Source: an uncultured Eubacterium sp.
Lineage (GTDB): Bacteria; Bacillota; Clostridia; Lachnospirales; Lachnospiraceae
Assembly (NCBI GenBank): GCA_934358495.1
Contig: CAKRKO010000054.1
Coordinates: forward strand, 1 to 17,576
Direction of reading: 5' to 3'
Length of the DNA stretch: 17,576 nucleotides
Each line of letters begins with the position of its first letter. Positions within the stretch are counted from its first letter, which is position 1. Made by a program: the position numbers and the translations under genes. Shown here piece after piece: positions 6,455 to 14,986 of this stretch. The notes below the pieces were generated by a model. It searched no databases, had not been told where the DNA came from, and was given only the letters and a program-made list of their open reading frames with translations.

Positions 6455-7828
6455 ATGGCGAAAGCAAAAAAAACGATTTTTTTCTGCCAGCAATGTGGCT
6501 ATGAGTCCGCAAAGTGGATGGGACAGTGCCCGGGCTGTCGGGAGTGGAACTCTTTTGTGGAAGAACCAGCAGAAGAGAAACACGCCGGTGCCGGTGTGAG
6601 CAGCCGGAGAAGCAGCAATGTGGCAGAACCACTTCCACTTTCAAAGGTAGAAATGACGGATCAGGAGCGGTTTACCACCGGAATCGGGGAATTGGACCGG
6701 GTACTTGGCGGAGGTATCGTACCGGCATCACTGGTACTTGTGGGTGGTGATCCTGGTATCGGAAAATCCACGCTTCTGCTTCAGGTGTGCAAAAATCTGG
6801 CAGACGCGCATCACAGCGTATTGTATATCTCCGGAGAGGAATCTACGCAGCAGATCAAAATCCGTGCGGAACGCATCGGAACTTTTACCGACTCACTGGA
6901 ACTGTTCTGTGAGACAAATCTGTCCGATATTGCATCCGTGCTGCGTAAAAAGAAACCGCGGGTGGTAGTTATCGACTCTATTCAGACTATGTACAGCGAG
7001 GACGTCAACTCAGCACCGGGCAGTGTTTCCCAGGTGCGCCAGGCGACATCACTTTTGCTGCAGCTGGCAAAATCCCTTGGAATCACGATTTTTATCGTGG
7101 GGCATGTGACCAAGGAAGGTGTTGTGGCAGGTCCGCGGGTGCTGGAACATATGGTGGATACCGTGCTTTATTTCGAGGGAGACCGCCATGCGGCATATCG
7201 AATTTTGCGCAGTGTTAAAAACCGTTTCGGCTCCACAAATGAAATCGGTGTGTTTGAAATGCAGCAGGCAGGACTGGTGGAAGTGAAAAATCCGTCAGAA
7301 TATATGCTGAATGGACGCCCGGAAGGAGCTTCTGGTTCCATTGTGACCTGTTCCATCGAAGGAACACGGCCAATTCTGCTGGAAATCCAGGCGCTTGTGT
7401 GCAAGACCGGATTTGGTCTGCCCCGCAGAACAGCCGCAGGCGCGGATTTAAATCGTGTCAACCTGTTAATGGCGGTATTAGAAAAAAGAGCTGGAATTCC
7501 GCTTTCTGCCTGTGATGCATATGTAAATATCGCAGGTGGTATCCGCATGAATGAGCCGGCCATCGATCTGGGTATCGTGCTGGCAATCGTGTCCAGTTAT
7601 CGGGAAGTTTCTATATCTGATGAAACCATCTGTTTCGGCGAGGTGGGACTGAGCGGCGAAGTGCGCGCGGTGAATATGGCAAAACAACGGGTACAGGAGG
7701 CAAAAAAACTTGGTTTCAAAACATGCATCCTGCCGAAAGTGTCACTGACCGATGAAGTGTGCACCGATGGCATACAGTTAATAGGTGTGTCAAACGTAAG
7801 AGAAGCGATTTCATACATTTTGGAATAA
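6455..7828 (+). CDS. radA: DNA repair protein RadA
   Basis: A 457-residue protein, normal length for bacterial RadA (Sms). RadA is a RecA-like ATPase/helicase that processes recombination intermediates and promotes branch migration. Visible: a C4 zinc finger (Cys11, Cys14, Cys25, Cys28); Walker A GDPGIGKST at 98-106; the RadA-specific KNRFG motif at 255-259; and a C-terminal Lon-protease-like domain (about 285-457) lacking proteolytic function in this family. It lies 38 bp after clpC with no terminator between, matching the clpC-radA order known in many Firmicutes. AAGGAG is present but about 15 nt from the ATG, longer than usual; no better start is visible. Confidence 0.97.
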   Translation: MAKAKKTIFFCQQCGYESAKWMGQCPGCREWNSFVEEPAEEKHAGAGVSSRRSSNVAEPLPLSKVEMTDQERFTTGIGELDRVLGGGIVPASLVLVGGDPGIGKSTLLLQVCKNLADAHHSVLYISGEESTQQIKIRAERIGTFTDSLELFCETNLSDIASVLRKKKPRVVVIDSIQTMYSEDVNSAPGSVSQVRQATSLLLQLAKSLGITIFIVGHVTKEGVVAGPRVLEHMVDTVLYFEGDRHAAYRILRSVKNRFGSTNEIGVFEMQQAGLVEVKNPSEYMLNGRPEGASGSIVTCSIEGTRPILLEIQALVCKTGFGLPRRTAAGADLNRVNLLMAVLEKRAGIPLSACDAYVNIAGGIRMNEPAIDLGIVLAIVSSYREVSISDETICFGEVGLSGEVRAVNMAKQRVQEAKKLGFKTCILPKVSLTDEVCTDGIQLIGVSNVREAISYILE

Positions 7829-7937
7829 GAGTTTGTCCAGGACGCACAGTTGTATCTACACTGGAAATTGCTGTACAAAATGCCAGATTTTATTCATAAA
7901 AATTAACACAAACTTAAAGGTTTTTTCTTTGAAACTA

Positions 7938-7946
7938 TGCTATGAT
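7938..7946 (+). promoter_or_regulatory. Candidate extended -10 promoter of the deacetylase gene
   Basis: TG-C-TATGAT fits an extended -10 element, for which a poor -35 is tolerated (a weak TTAAAG lies 21 bp before it). The 182-bp gap 7829-8010 otherwise holds only a weak dyad (GGTTT...AAAACC near 7948-7967) and no clear terminator for radA. Confidence 0.45.
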
Positions 7947-8010
7947 AGGTTTCGGGCATGAAAACCCGTTTGATGCATATGATAAAAGGAGATACTAAGG
8001 GAAATTGAGA

Positions 8011-9486
8011 ATGGATAAAATCAGAGCGATTCTAAATAAAATTTTCGAAAACGAAAAGGAAAAACGTCTGATGGGCGCAGCGGTGCTGGTGCTGATCGGG
8101 CTTTGTATTTTTATACTTGCCATCAGTCCGCTGGTGGGAGGCAGTCCGGTCATCGCACTGAACGGTGAGGAAGATATGAAAGTAGAGTGTGGCAGTGAAT
8201 TTACCGATCCCGGCGCAAAGGCAACGGTGAAGGATGAGGACATCAGTGATCTGTTGGTAGCTACCAGCAATGTGGACACGTCCAAACTTGGTATGTATCA
8301 TGTAGAATACAAGCTGAAATATAAGAAGAGAAAAGTTTCCAAGCAGCGTAATGTGGAAGTCGTTGATCATACCGGTCCGGTGATTACCTTAAACGGTGAT
8401 GCGAAAGTTGTGGTAGATAATTTTGAAGAGTATCAGGAAAGTGGCGCATCGGCAGTCGATGCCTGTGATGGTGATGTGTCAAAAGACATCAAAATCACAA
8501 AAGAGCAGACAAACGATTACACCATGAAAGTGCATTATGAGGCAACGGACAGTCATGGAAACACAGGGGAAGCCGACCGTGAAGTTATAATCCGGGATGT
8601 GACAGCTCCGGAGATTACCTTAAACGGGGACGCTGAAGTAACTATCAAAGAGCAGGAAAAATATGAGGATCCGGGTATAACTGCCGTGGATGACAGAGAT
8701 GGTGACATTACAGCAAATGTGGTAAAATCAGGATATGTGGATGTCTATCGTCCGGATACGTATACTGAGACATATACAGCAACGGATTCCAGTGGAAATA
8801 CTTCTCAGGTGACACGAAAAGTGACAGTGGAGAAGGTGGAACAGAATATGGGCAACTCTATTTATCTGACTTTTGATGATGGTCCGAGTTCCGATGTAAC
8901 TGTGCGGGTGCTGGATACCTTAAAAGCAAACGGCATCAAGGCGACTTTCTTTATCTGCGATTATGATGAAGATAAGCTGCCGATCATTCAGCGTATGATC
9001 GACGAGGGACACACCATTGGAATTCATGGTTATTCTCATGATTACAGCCAGATTTATACTTCCAAAGATGCTTTTATGGAAAATATCAACAAGCTGAAAA
9101 ATAAATTAAAAGAAGATACCGGTTACGATGCCTTTGTTATTCGTTTCCCGGGTGGAAGTTCCAATACAGTCAGCAAAAAGTACTGTGCAGGTGTTATGTC
9201 ACAATTGGTACAAACCGTGACAGATGATGGACTGATGTATATGGACTGGAACGTGTCATCCGGTGATGCAGAAAGAAATAACCGTCCGGCAAATCAGATT
9301 ATTGCAAATGTAACCGGTGGATTTAAGCATAATCGTAATAACGTAGTACTGATGCATGATACATCTGCAAAGCAGACATCTGCAGATGCATTGCAGAGCA
9401 TTATCACATATGGAAAAAACAACGGTTATTCCTTCTATCCGATTTCGAAGGATACCATACCGGTTCATCATGGCGTAAATAATTAA
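8011..9486 (+). CDS. Membrane-anchored polysaccharide deacetylase (NodB domain) with three Ig-like repeats
   Basis: A 491-residue protein. ATG 8011 is chosen over an in-frame TTG at 8005 because AAGGGA lies 8 nt upstream. A basic N-terminus and one membrane helix (about 21-43) place the rest outside the cell. Three tandem Ig-like modules of the DUF5011 kind follow (about 46-122, 123-198, 199-277), each opening with I-x-LNG and containing a (D)PG...V(D) strand; modules 2 and 3 are also alike at DNA level near 8380 and 8610. The C-terminal NodB domain has the metal triad and motifs of carbohydrate esterase family 4: TFDDGP (287-292; Asp290 binds metal), H339-GYS-H343, RFPGG (378-382), D412-W413 and MHD (His449). 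It probably removes N-acetyl groups from peptidoglycan or another envelope glycan; the exact substrate is not visible. Confidence 0.93.
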   Translation: MDKIRAILNKIFENEKEKRLMGAAVLVLIGLCIFILAISPLVGGSPVIALNGEEDMKVECGSEFTDPGAKATVKDEDISDLLVATSNVDTSKLGMYHVEYKLKYKKRKVSKQRNVEVVDHTGPVITLNGDAKVVVDNFEEYQESGASAVDACDGDVSKDIKITKEQTNDYTMKVHYEATDSHGNTGEADREVIIRDVTAPEITLNGDAEVTIKEQEKYEDPGITAVDDRDGDITANVVKSGYVDVYRPDTYTETYTATDSSGNTSQVTRKVTVEKVEQNMGNSIYLTFDDGPSSDVTVRVLDTLKANGIKATFFICDYDEDKLPIIQRMIDEGHTIGIHGYSHDYSQIYTSKDAFMENINKLKNKLKEDTGYDAFVIRFPGGSSNTVSKKYCAGVMSQLVQTVTDDGLMYMDWNVSSGDAERNNRPANQIIANVTGGFKHNRNNVVLMHDTSAKQTSADALQSIITYGKNNGYSFYPISKDTIPVHHGVNN

Positions 9487-9554
9487 TAATGGTGAAAGGT
9501 TGGTTCATTGGGGAGTCGAAGGAGAAAACTGTAGCAGGAGAGAGTTGAAACATT

Positions 9555-11369
9555 ATGAAAAAGTTACTTCGTTATTTGAAAGATTACAAAAAAGAGTCAG
9601 TGCTTGGACCGTTATTTAAATTACTGGAGGCGACATTGGAATTGTTTGTGCCTCTGGTAGTTGCGGCCATCATCGATACCGGTATCGGAAATCATGATCG
9701 GGGCTACGTCGTAAAGATGTGCCTCGTTCTTGTTTTGCTCGGATTGATTGGTCTGGCATTTTCCATTACGGCGCAGTATTTTGCGGCAAAGGCGGCAGTT
9801 GGATTCGTCACAAAAATCCGTCACGTACTGTTCGCACATATCCAGAAACTGTCCTATGCGGAGCTGGATACACAGGGAACATCGACACTGATCACACGTA
9901 TGACCAGTGATATGAATCAGGTGCAGAATGGGGTAAACCTTACGCTGCGCCTGTTGTTGCGTTCCCCATTTGTCGTAATTGGAGCCATGGTTATGGCATT
10001 CACCATTGATGTAAAGGCTGCGCTGGTATTTGCGGTAGGTATTCCGGCGCTGGCAGTTGTCGTATTTGGTGTTATGCTGGCATGTATCCCGCTGTATCGA
10101 AAAGTACAGAACCGTCTGGATAAGGTACTTGGTCTGACCAGAGAAAGCCTGACGGGTGTCCGTGTCCTGCGTGCATTCTGTAAGGAAGAAGAACAGGAAG
10201 AGGGATTCCGCAAACAGAATCAGATGTTGACCGATACACAGAAGTTTGTGGGACGTATTTCCGCCTTATTGAATCCGCTGACTTACATCATTATCAATGT
10301 GGCGATCATTGCACTGATCTGGGTTGGTGCGATCCGCGTAGATATGGGGATCATCACACAGGGTGCAGTTGTGGCACTGTACAATTACATGTCTCAGATT
10401 CTGACAGAGCTGATCAAGCTGGCAAACCTGATCATCAACATTACAAAATCTGTTGCTTGTGGTAATCGTATTCAGTCAGTACTTGAATTGGAGCCGTCCA
10501 TCAAAGATGGAGCAGCACATTCTGAGGAAAAAACAGAAGTTTCTAAAGAGAAGGCTCATGGAATGAAAATGACGGAAAAATGTCGCGATGATTGCTTGTA
10601 TGCAGGAAATGCGTCGGAATACAGCGTTGTTTTTGAACATGCTGGCATCCGTTATCCGGAAGCTGCACAGGAAGCAGTCAGCGATATTTCCCTGAAGGTT
10701 CGTCCGGGAGAGACTGTCGGAATCATCGGTGGAACCGGATCCGGTAAATCTTCGTTGGTAAATCTGATCCCGCGTTTTTACGACTGCAGTTCCGGTGCGG
10801 TTTATGTGGATGAAAAAAATGTGTGTGACTACGGTCTGACAGAGTTAAGAGATAAGATCGGTGTCGTTCCGCAGAAAGCAGTACTGTTTGCAGGCACGAT
10901 CCGTTCCAATATGCAGTGGGGCAAACCGGATGCGACGGAACAGGAGATTTTTGACGCACTGGAGATCGCCCAGGCGAAAGACGTGGTCATGAAGAAAGAA
11001 CACGGTCTGGATACCGAAGTGGAGCAGGGAGGCAAGAACTTCTCCGGCGGGCAGCGTCAGCGACTGACCATTGCCCGTGCGCTTGTAAAAAATCCGGAGA
11101 TTTTGATTTTGGACGACAGTTCCTCTGCACTGGATTTCGCGACAGATGCGGCACTTCGTATGGCTATCGGTGCCATGAAGCACAAACCAACGTTATTTAT
11201 TGTTTCCCAGAGAACTTCCTCCATTCAGTACGCGGACAAGATCGTGGTGCTGGATGATGGCGCGGTAGTGGGAATCGGAACCCATGCGGAACTGATGGAT
11301 TCCTGCGAAGTATATCGTGAGATTTATAATTCCCAGTACAAGAAAAATTCAGAGGAGGTAAGTGCGTAA
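9555..11369 (+). CDS. ABC exporter half-transporter, degenerate-NBD partner
   Basis: A 604-residue type IV ABC exporter: six-helix membrane domain (about 1-310) fused to an ATPase domain (about 350-595). Walker A GGTGSGKS spans 392-399 and the signature SGGQ spans 497-500. The residue after Walker B Asp520 is Asp521 instead of the catalytic Glu, and the switch His is Gln552 (SQRTS). These are hallmarks of the degenerate partner in heterodimeric exporters such as BmrC/BmrD and TM287/288. The linker between domains (about 314-355) is longer than usual and rich in Lys, Glu, Cys and Met. Its TAA overlaps the ATG of the next gene by one base. AGGAGA lies 13 nt upstream, a long spacing. No promoter is obvious in the 68 bp after the deacetylase gene, so cotranscription is possible. 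Substrate unknown (drug, lipid or peptide). Confidence 0.95.
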   Translation: MKKLLRYLKDYKKESVLGPLFKLLEATLELFVPLVVAAIIDTGIGNHDRGYVVKMCLVLVLLGLIGLAFSITAQYFAAKAAVGFVTKIRHVLFAHIQKLSYAELDTQGTSTLITRMTSDMNQVQNGVNLTLRLLLRSPFVVIGAMVMAFTIDVKAALVFAVGIPALAVVVFGVMLACIPLYRKVQNRLDKVLGLTRESLTGVRVLRAFCKEEEQEEGFRKQNQMLTDTQKFVGRISALLNPLTYIIINVAIIALIWVGAIRVDMGIITQGAVVALYNYMSQILTELIKLANLIINITKSVACGNRIQSVLELEPSIKDGAAHSEEKTEVSKEKAHGMKMTEKCRDDCLYAGNASEYSVVFEHAGIRYPEAAQEAVSDISLKVRPGETVGIIGGTGSGKSSLVNLIPRFYDCSSGAVYVDEKNVCDYGLTELRDKIGVVPQKAVLFAGTIRSNMQWGKPDATEQEIFDALEIAQAKDVVMKKEHGLDTEVEQGGKNFSGGQRQRLTIARALVKNPEILILDDSSSALDFATDAALRMAIGAMKHKPTLFIVSQRTSSIQYADKIVVLDDGAVVGIGTHAELMDSCEVYREIYNSQYKKNSEEVSA

Positions 11370-13117
11370 TGAAAAAATCTGAATCACAGATGAATACATT
11401 AAAAAAAGTACTTCATTATATCGGAACTTACCGTTTCTGGATGGCGGCTTCCATTATTCTGGCAGCCGTGACAGTGGCACTGACTTTGTATATTCCGATT
11501 CTGGTGGGACGTGCCATTGACTTTATCGTTGACTGGAAAAACGTAGATTTTGCAAATATTGCAAAACTTTTGGTTGAGATCGGTATTCTGGCAGCAATCA
11601 CTGCGGTATTGCAGTGGATCATGAATACCATCAATAATAAAGTAACCTATCAGGTAGTGCGGGATGTGCGAAATCAGGCATTTGCCAGAATTCAGAAAAT
11701 GCCGTTGAGCTATCTGGATGCACATTCTTACGGTGAGATCGTGAGCCGTGTTATCGCGGATGTAGATCAGTTTGCAGATGGACTTCTGATGGGATTTACC
11801 CAGCTTTTTACCGGCGTGGTTACAATCATTGGTACGCTGATCTTTATGCTGACCATTCATCCGGGTATTACACTGGTGGTAGTCGGACTGACACCAATTT
11901 CACTGTTTGTAGCAAGATTTATCGCGAAACGAACCTATGATATGTTTCGTCTGCAGTCAGAAACGAGAGCAGAACAGACTGCGCTCATTGATGAGATGGT
12001 TGGAAACCAGAAAGTCGTACAGGCATTTTCTCATGAAGATGAGGCGATGGAGCAGTTTGATGAGATCAATGGACGGTTACAGAAATGTTCCCTGCGGGCA
12101 ACATTTTTCTCATCCCTGACAAATCCGTGTACCCGTTTTGTAAACAGTATCGTGTATGCGGGAGTTGCACTGGCAGGCGCACTCAGCGTCATCGCGGGTG
12201 GCATGACAGTCGGAGGACTTTCCTGTTTCCTAAGTTATGCAAACCAGTATACAAAACCGTTTAATGAGATTTCCGGTGTTATTACAGAGTTACAGAATGC
12301 GCTGGCCTGCGCGGCACGTATTTTTGAACTGATTGAGGAAGATGTAGAGATTCCGGATGATGCGGATGCAGTTGAGTTGCAGTACGTTGATGGAAAAGTG
12401 GATCTGAAAAATGTTGATTTTTCTTATGTGCCGAATCAGAAACTGATTGAAAATCTGAATCTGAATGTGAAACCAGGTCAGACCATTGCTATCGTTGGTC
12501 CGACAGGATGTGGAAAAACAACGCTGATCAATCTGCTGATGCGCTTTTATGATGTGAATTCCGGTTCTGTCAGTGTGGAAGATCAGGATATCCGCCATGT
12601 GACACGTCACAGTCTGCGTGCAAATTATGGTATGGTGTTGCAGGATACCTGGCTGCAGGCAGGAACGATCCGGGATAATATCCGCATGGGCCGTCCGGAT
12701 GCAACGGATGAGGAAGTGATCTCAGCAGCGAAAGCATGTCATGCACATGGATTTATCAGGCGTCTGTCCGATGGTTATGATACCGTGATCGGAGAGGATG
12801 GTGGAAGCCTGTCACAGGGACAGAAACAGCTGCTGTCCATTGCCAGGGTAATGCTTTGTCAGCCGCCGATGCTGATTCTGGATGAGGCAACTTCTTCCAT
12901 TGATACGAGAACGGAGATCAAGATTCAGGATGCCTTTGCAAAGCTGATGAAAGGAAGAACCAGTTTTATTGTGGCACATCGGCTTTCTACAATTCAGAAT
13001 GCGGATCGGATTCTGGTGATGAAGAATGGAAGTATTATTGAGCAGGGAAGTCATGAGGAACTGTTGGCAAAAAAAGGGTTTTATTATAATCTGTACAACA
13101 GTCAGTTTGCGCATTAA
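11369..13117 (+). CDS. ABC exporter half-transporter, catalytically complete partner
   Basis: A 582-residue exporter with an N-terminal six-helix membrane domain (about 20-320) and a C-terminal ATPase. Walker A GPTGCGKTT spans 377-385, Walker B ends in Asp505 with the catalytic Glu506 (LDEATSSID), and the switch His537 (AHRLST) is intact. Its signature is LSQGQ (481-485) rather than LSGGQ. Combined with the preceding gene, one composite site (Walker motifs of the second protein with SGGQ of the first) is canonical, and the other (Asp521/Gln552 of the first with LSQGQ here) is degenerate. This is the expected asymmetry of a heterodimer. The one-base stop/start overlap indicates translational coupling. 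The ribosome site GAGG lies within the end of the previous gene. Confidence 0.95.
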   Translation: MKKSESQMNTLKKVLHYIGTYRFWMAASIILAAVTVALTLYIPILVGRAIDFIVDWKNVDFANIAKLLVEIGILAAITAVLQWIMNTINNKVTYQVVRDVRNQAFARIQKMPLSYLDAHSYGEIVSRVIADVDQFADGLLMGFTQLFTGVVTIIGTLIFMLTIHPGITLVVVGLTPISLFVARFIAKRTYDMFRLQSETRAEQTALIDEMVGNQKVVQAFSHEDEAMEQFDEINGRLQKCSLRATFFSSLTNPCTRFVNSIVYAGVALAGALSVIAGGMTVGGLSCFLSYANQYTKPFNEISGVITELQNALACAARIFELIEEDVEIPDDADAVELQYVDGKVDLKNVDFSYVPNQKLIENLNLNVKPGQTIAIVGPTGCGKTTLINLLMRFYDVNSGSVSVEDQDIRHVTRHSLRANYGMVLQDTWLQAGTIRDNIRMGRPDATDEEVISAAKACHAHGFIRRLSDGYDTVIGEDGGSLSQGQKQLLSIARVMLCQPPMLILDEATSSIDTRTEIKIQDAFAKLMKGRTSFIVAHRLSTIQNADRILVMKNGSIIEQGSHEELLAKKGFYYNLYNSQFAH

Positions 13118-13176
13118 ATTTGCGCCCTTTGGCAGAATTTACAATGTGATAAGTTAAAATTATTAAATTATTTATC

Positions 13177-13235
13177 AAAAAAATCGGGAACTCTGTTCTT
13201 TACCGTTTGGTAGAGAACAGAGTTCCCGATTTTTA
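13177..13235. terminator. Bidirectional terminator between convergent operons
   Basis: Arms 13179-13199 and 13214-13234 are perfectly complementary (21 bp), and the loop contains a further TACC/GGTA pair. The outer ends are A-rich on the left and T-rich on the right, so both strands give a stem followed by T residues. It serves the ABC exporter operon (plus) and the VOC gene (minus). The rest of 13118-13315 is A/T rich with only a weak imperfect dyad near 13284-13314. Confidence 0.85.
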
Positions 13236-13315
13236 TTTACACAACAAAAATTTTCACGATTTTATACAGCCAGATTTATGCCATTGCGCAGTCATTTTTT
13301 TAGAATCACTGCACA

Positions 13316-13675
13316 CTAGTCTTCGTGTACAAATTGGATGTCTACGCCGTTTGGATCTTTTACAAAGAAGAAACGGGCATGTGGATTCGGGGAGATCATT
13401 GGTCCCGGTTTTAAGCCGTCAGCTTCTTTTTTGGTATATTCTTTGTCGATGTCTTCGACTTCGAATCCCATGGAAATGCCGCCGCCGTAGTAAGCTGCTG
13501 TGGGATTGTTTACCAGTTCTACACAGGTTCCACCGGATTTGTCTCCCATAAATACGATCTGGTGTTCCGGGTTGTTGCGCATATCACGCAGAATGGTAAG
13601 TCCTGCCTGATCTTCATAAAACTGAATGGATTCGTTCAGACATTTTGTCATAATTGTTATATGCATCATTCGCAT
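13316..13675 (-). CDS. VOC-superfamily (glyoxalase/dioxygenase fold) protein
   Basis: A 119-residue protein, the usual size of a one-domain vicinal-oxygen-chelate member made of two beta-alpha-beta-beta-beta units. It starts with MHITIMT and shows ...CVELVNN, then GFEVEDID and VKDPNGVDIQFV, the typical strand and turn pattern. Of the four metal positions of glyoxalase I, His5 and Glu53 are present, but the third aligns with Ser68 (ISMGFEV) and the fourth with Gln114 (DIQFV), so classical glyoxalase activity is doubtful. That alignment was made by eye. AAGGAGG lies 8 nt before the ATG and overlaps the stop of the upstream aldolase-like gene (13 bp apart), so the two are coupled. It may act on an aldehyde or small metabolite; function not established. 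Confidence 0.85.
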   Translation of the reverse strand: MRMMHITIMTKCLNESIQFYEDQAGLTILRDMRNNPEHQIVFMGDKSGGTCVELVNNPTAAYYGGGISMGFEVEDIDKEYTKKEADGLKPGPMISPNPHARFFFVKDPNGVDIQFVHED

Positions 13676-13688
13676 AATAGTCTCCTCC

Positions 13689-14723
13689 TTAAAGCAGCTT
13701 TTTGATAGTATTTAAAAATGCGTCGACATCTTCTTTTGTGGTGCCCCAGGCTGTGACCAGACGGATTGGGATCATGCCGTCTTTTTCCGGTGCCCATTCA
13801 TAAAAGAAGAAGTCTTTTTCCAGTTCTTTGACAATAGCAGCCGGAAGAATCGGGAATATCTGATTGGTCTGTGAACTTCCCAAAAACGATACACCGAGTT
13901 CTGTCAGAGAATCCAGCAGGAGTGCTGCCATTTCATTGGCGTGTGCAGCCATGGAAAAATAAATGCTGTCCATGCCGCCTTCTAACAATGCTTCAAACTG
14001 AACACCGATCAGGCGTCCTTTTGCCAGCAGACCACACTGACGTTTGATCATCCATCGGAAATGGTCATTTATAGTGTCGTTTAAAATGACAAGGGCTTCA
14101 CCGAAAAGTGCACCGTTTTTGGTTCCGCCAATGTAAAATGCATCACAGAGTGTAGCAAGTTCTTGAATGGACAGGTCATTGTCGCGGCAGGTCAGCGCAC
14201 AGCCAAGTCTTGCACCGTCCACATAAAGAAGCATATCACGTTCTTTACATTTTTCGGAAAGAGCGGTCATTTCTGCTTTGCTGTAAATGGTGCCAACTTC
14301 CGTAGGCTGCGAGATGTATGCAAGTTTTGGGATTGGTGTGTGCTCATCTTCAAATTCTTCCCATGCCTGATCGATCATTTCAGGTGTCAGTTTGCCATTG
14401 TCACCTTCCATTGTGACGATGCGGTGTCCGGTGCCTTCCACAGCGCCGGTTTCATGAAAATAAGCGTGCCCACTGCGGACACTTACTACCGATTCATATG
14501 GGCGCAGGCTTGCGGCAATAGTGGTAACATTACATGGTGTGCCACCTACCATCATATGTACATGGCAGTCGTGGTTGTTAATCAGATCCTGAATCATGCG
14601 GGCCGCATGTTCACAGTGCTCATCCAGTCCATATCCATCTGAATGCTCAAGGTTTGTTTTTACCAAAGCATCCATGACTTTTGGATGTGCCCCCTGACTG
14701 TAATCTGAGCGAAAATAAATCAT
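13689..14723 (-). CDS. Threonine aldolase / beta-eliminating lyase family PLP enzyme
   Basis: A 344-residue fold-type I pyridoxal-phosphate enzyme. Low-specificity L-threonine aldolases cleave threonine or allo-threonine to glycine and acetaldehyde. Visible: N-terminal FRSDYSQGAHPKV; VGGTPCN, a phosphate-binding loop; SGHAYFHETGA, which stacks on PLP; LYVDGARLG, with the Asp that contacts the pyridine nitrogen; and IGGTKNG, where Lys202 should form the Schiff base. The length fits the family. TGGAGGAG is well placed before the ATG. It is first of a two-gene minus-strand unit with the VOC protein. The substrate could be another beta-hydroxy amino acid, since the family cannot be narrowed by eye. 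Confidence 0.92.
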   Translation of the reverse strand: MIYFRSDYSQGAHPKVMDALVKTNLEHSDGYGLDEHCEHAARMIQDLINNHDCHVHMMVGGTPCNVTTIAASLRPYESVVSVRSGHAYFHETGAVEGTGHRIVTMEGDNGKLTPEMIDQAWEEFEDEHTPIPKLAYISQPTEVGTIYSKAEMTALSEKCKERDMLLYVDGARLGCALTCRDNDLSIQELATLCDAFYIGGTKNGALFGEALVILNDTINDHFRWMIKRQCGLLAKGRLIGVQFEALLEGGMDSIYFSMAAHANEMAALLLDSLTELGVSFLGSSQTNQIFPILPAAIVKELEKDFFFYEWAPEKDGMIPIRLVTAWGTTKEDVDAFLNTIKKLL

Positions 14724-14753
14724 ATGTTTCTCCTCCAGTAATAAAAAATATTT

Positions 14754-14777
14754 CCCGTGATTCGTAATTCAAGTCAA
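14754..14777 (-). promoter_or_regulatory. Possible promoter of the aldolase-VOC unit
   Basis: On the minus strand TTGACT (14772-14777) is followed after 17-18 bp by A/T-rich hexamers (GAAATA/AAATAT, then TATTTT), about 30 bp before the ribosome site. The -10 is poor, so the call is tentative. Confidence 0.35.
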
Positions 14778-14779
14778 TC

Positions 14780-14986
14780 ATGTGTGAGACTTGTGTTTTT
14801 AAAGAAGACGGTTATAGTGAGAGTATAACAAGGCGGATAGAAAGGTGCAAGAGGAAAGCTATTGCATTAATGGATGTTTTGGACATTGCCAAGTTTCTTG
14901 ATATCTTAAACGGTCATATGCACCAAACACTGCCTCCCACATACATTAAAAAAGAGAAATCTACAACATTTGGGAGGTTATTTTGA
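14780..14986 (+). CDS. Possible small leader ORF upstream of the binding-protein gene
   Basis: A 68-codon frame whose TGA (14984-14986) overlaps the TTG start of the next gene (14983), an arrangement that would allow coupling. The product starts MCETCVFKEDG and has an amphipathic central part (IALMDVLDIAKFLDILN). Against it: no ribosome site precedes the ATG, and no family is recognised. The same stretch could simply be an untranslated leader; it holds a 6-bp hairpin GTTATA/TATAAC (14811-14816/14824-14829) that overlaps a weak promoter-like TTGTGT-16-TATAGT. Confidence 0.2.
   Translation: MCETCVFKEDGYSESITRRIERCKRKAIALMDVLDIAKFLDILNGHMHQTLPPTYIKKEKSTTFGRLF

Noticed and set aside
8005..8010. 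TTG start two codons upstream of the deacetylase ATG
   Set aside because: ATG 8011 has a better spaced AAGGGA site.
13284..13314. Imperfect dyad TGCGCAGTCATT/AATCACTGCACA after the VOC gene
   Set aside because: It has mismatches and no T-tract on either strand; the stronger terminator nearby suffices.
13207..13551. Plus-strand 114-codon frame across the terminator and the VOC gene
   Set aside because: It starts within the terminator and is antisense to a well-supported gene.
14780..14982. TPP or other riboswitch before the NMT1/THI5-like gene
   Set aside because: No conserved TPP core (such as CTGAGA with a matching distal element) or other familiar riboswitch core could be found by eye.
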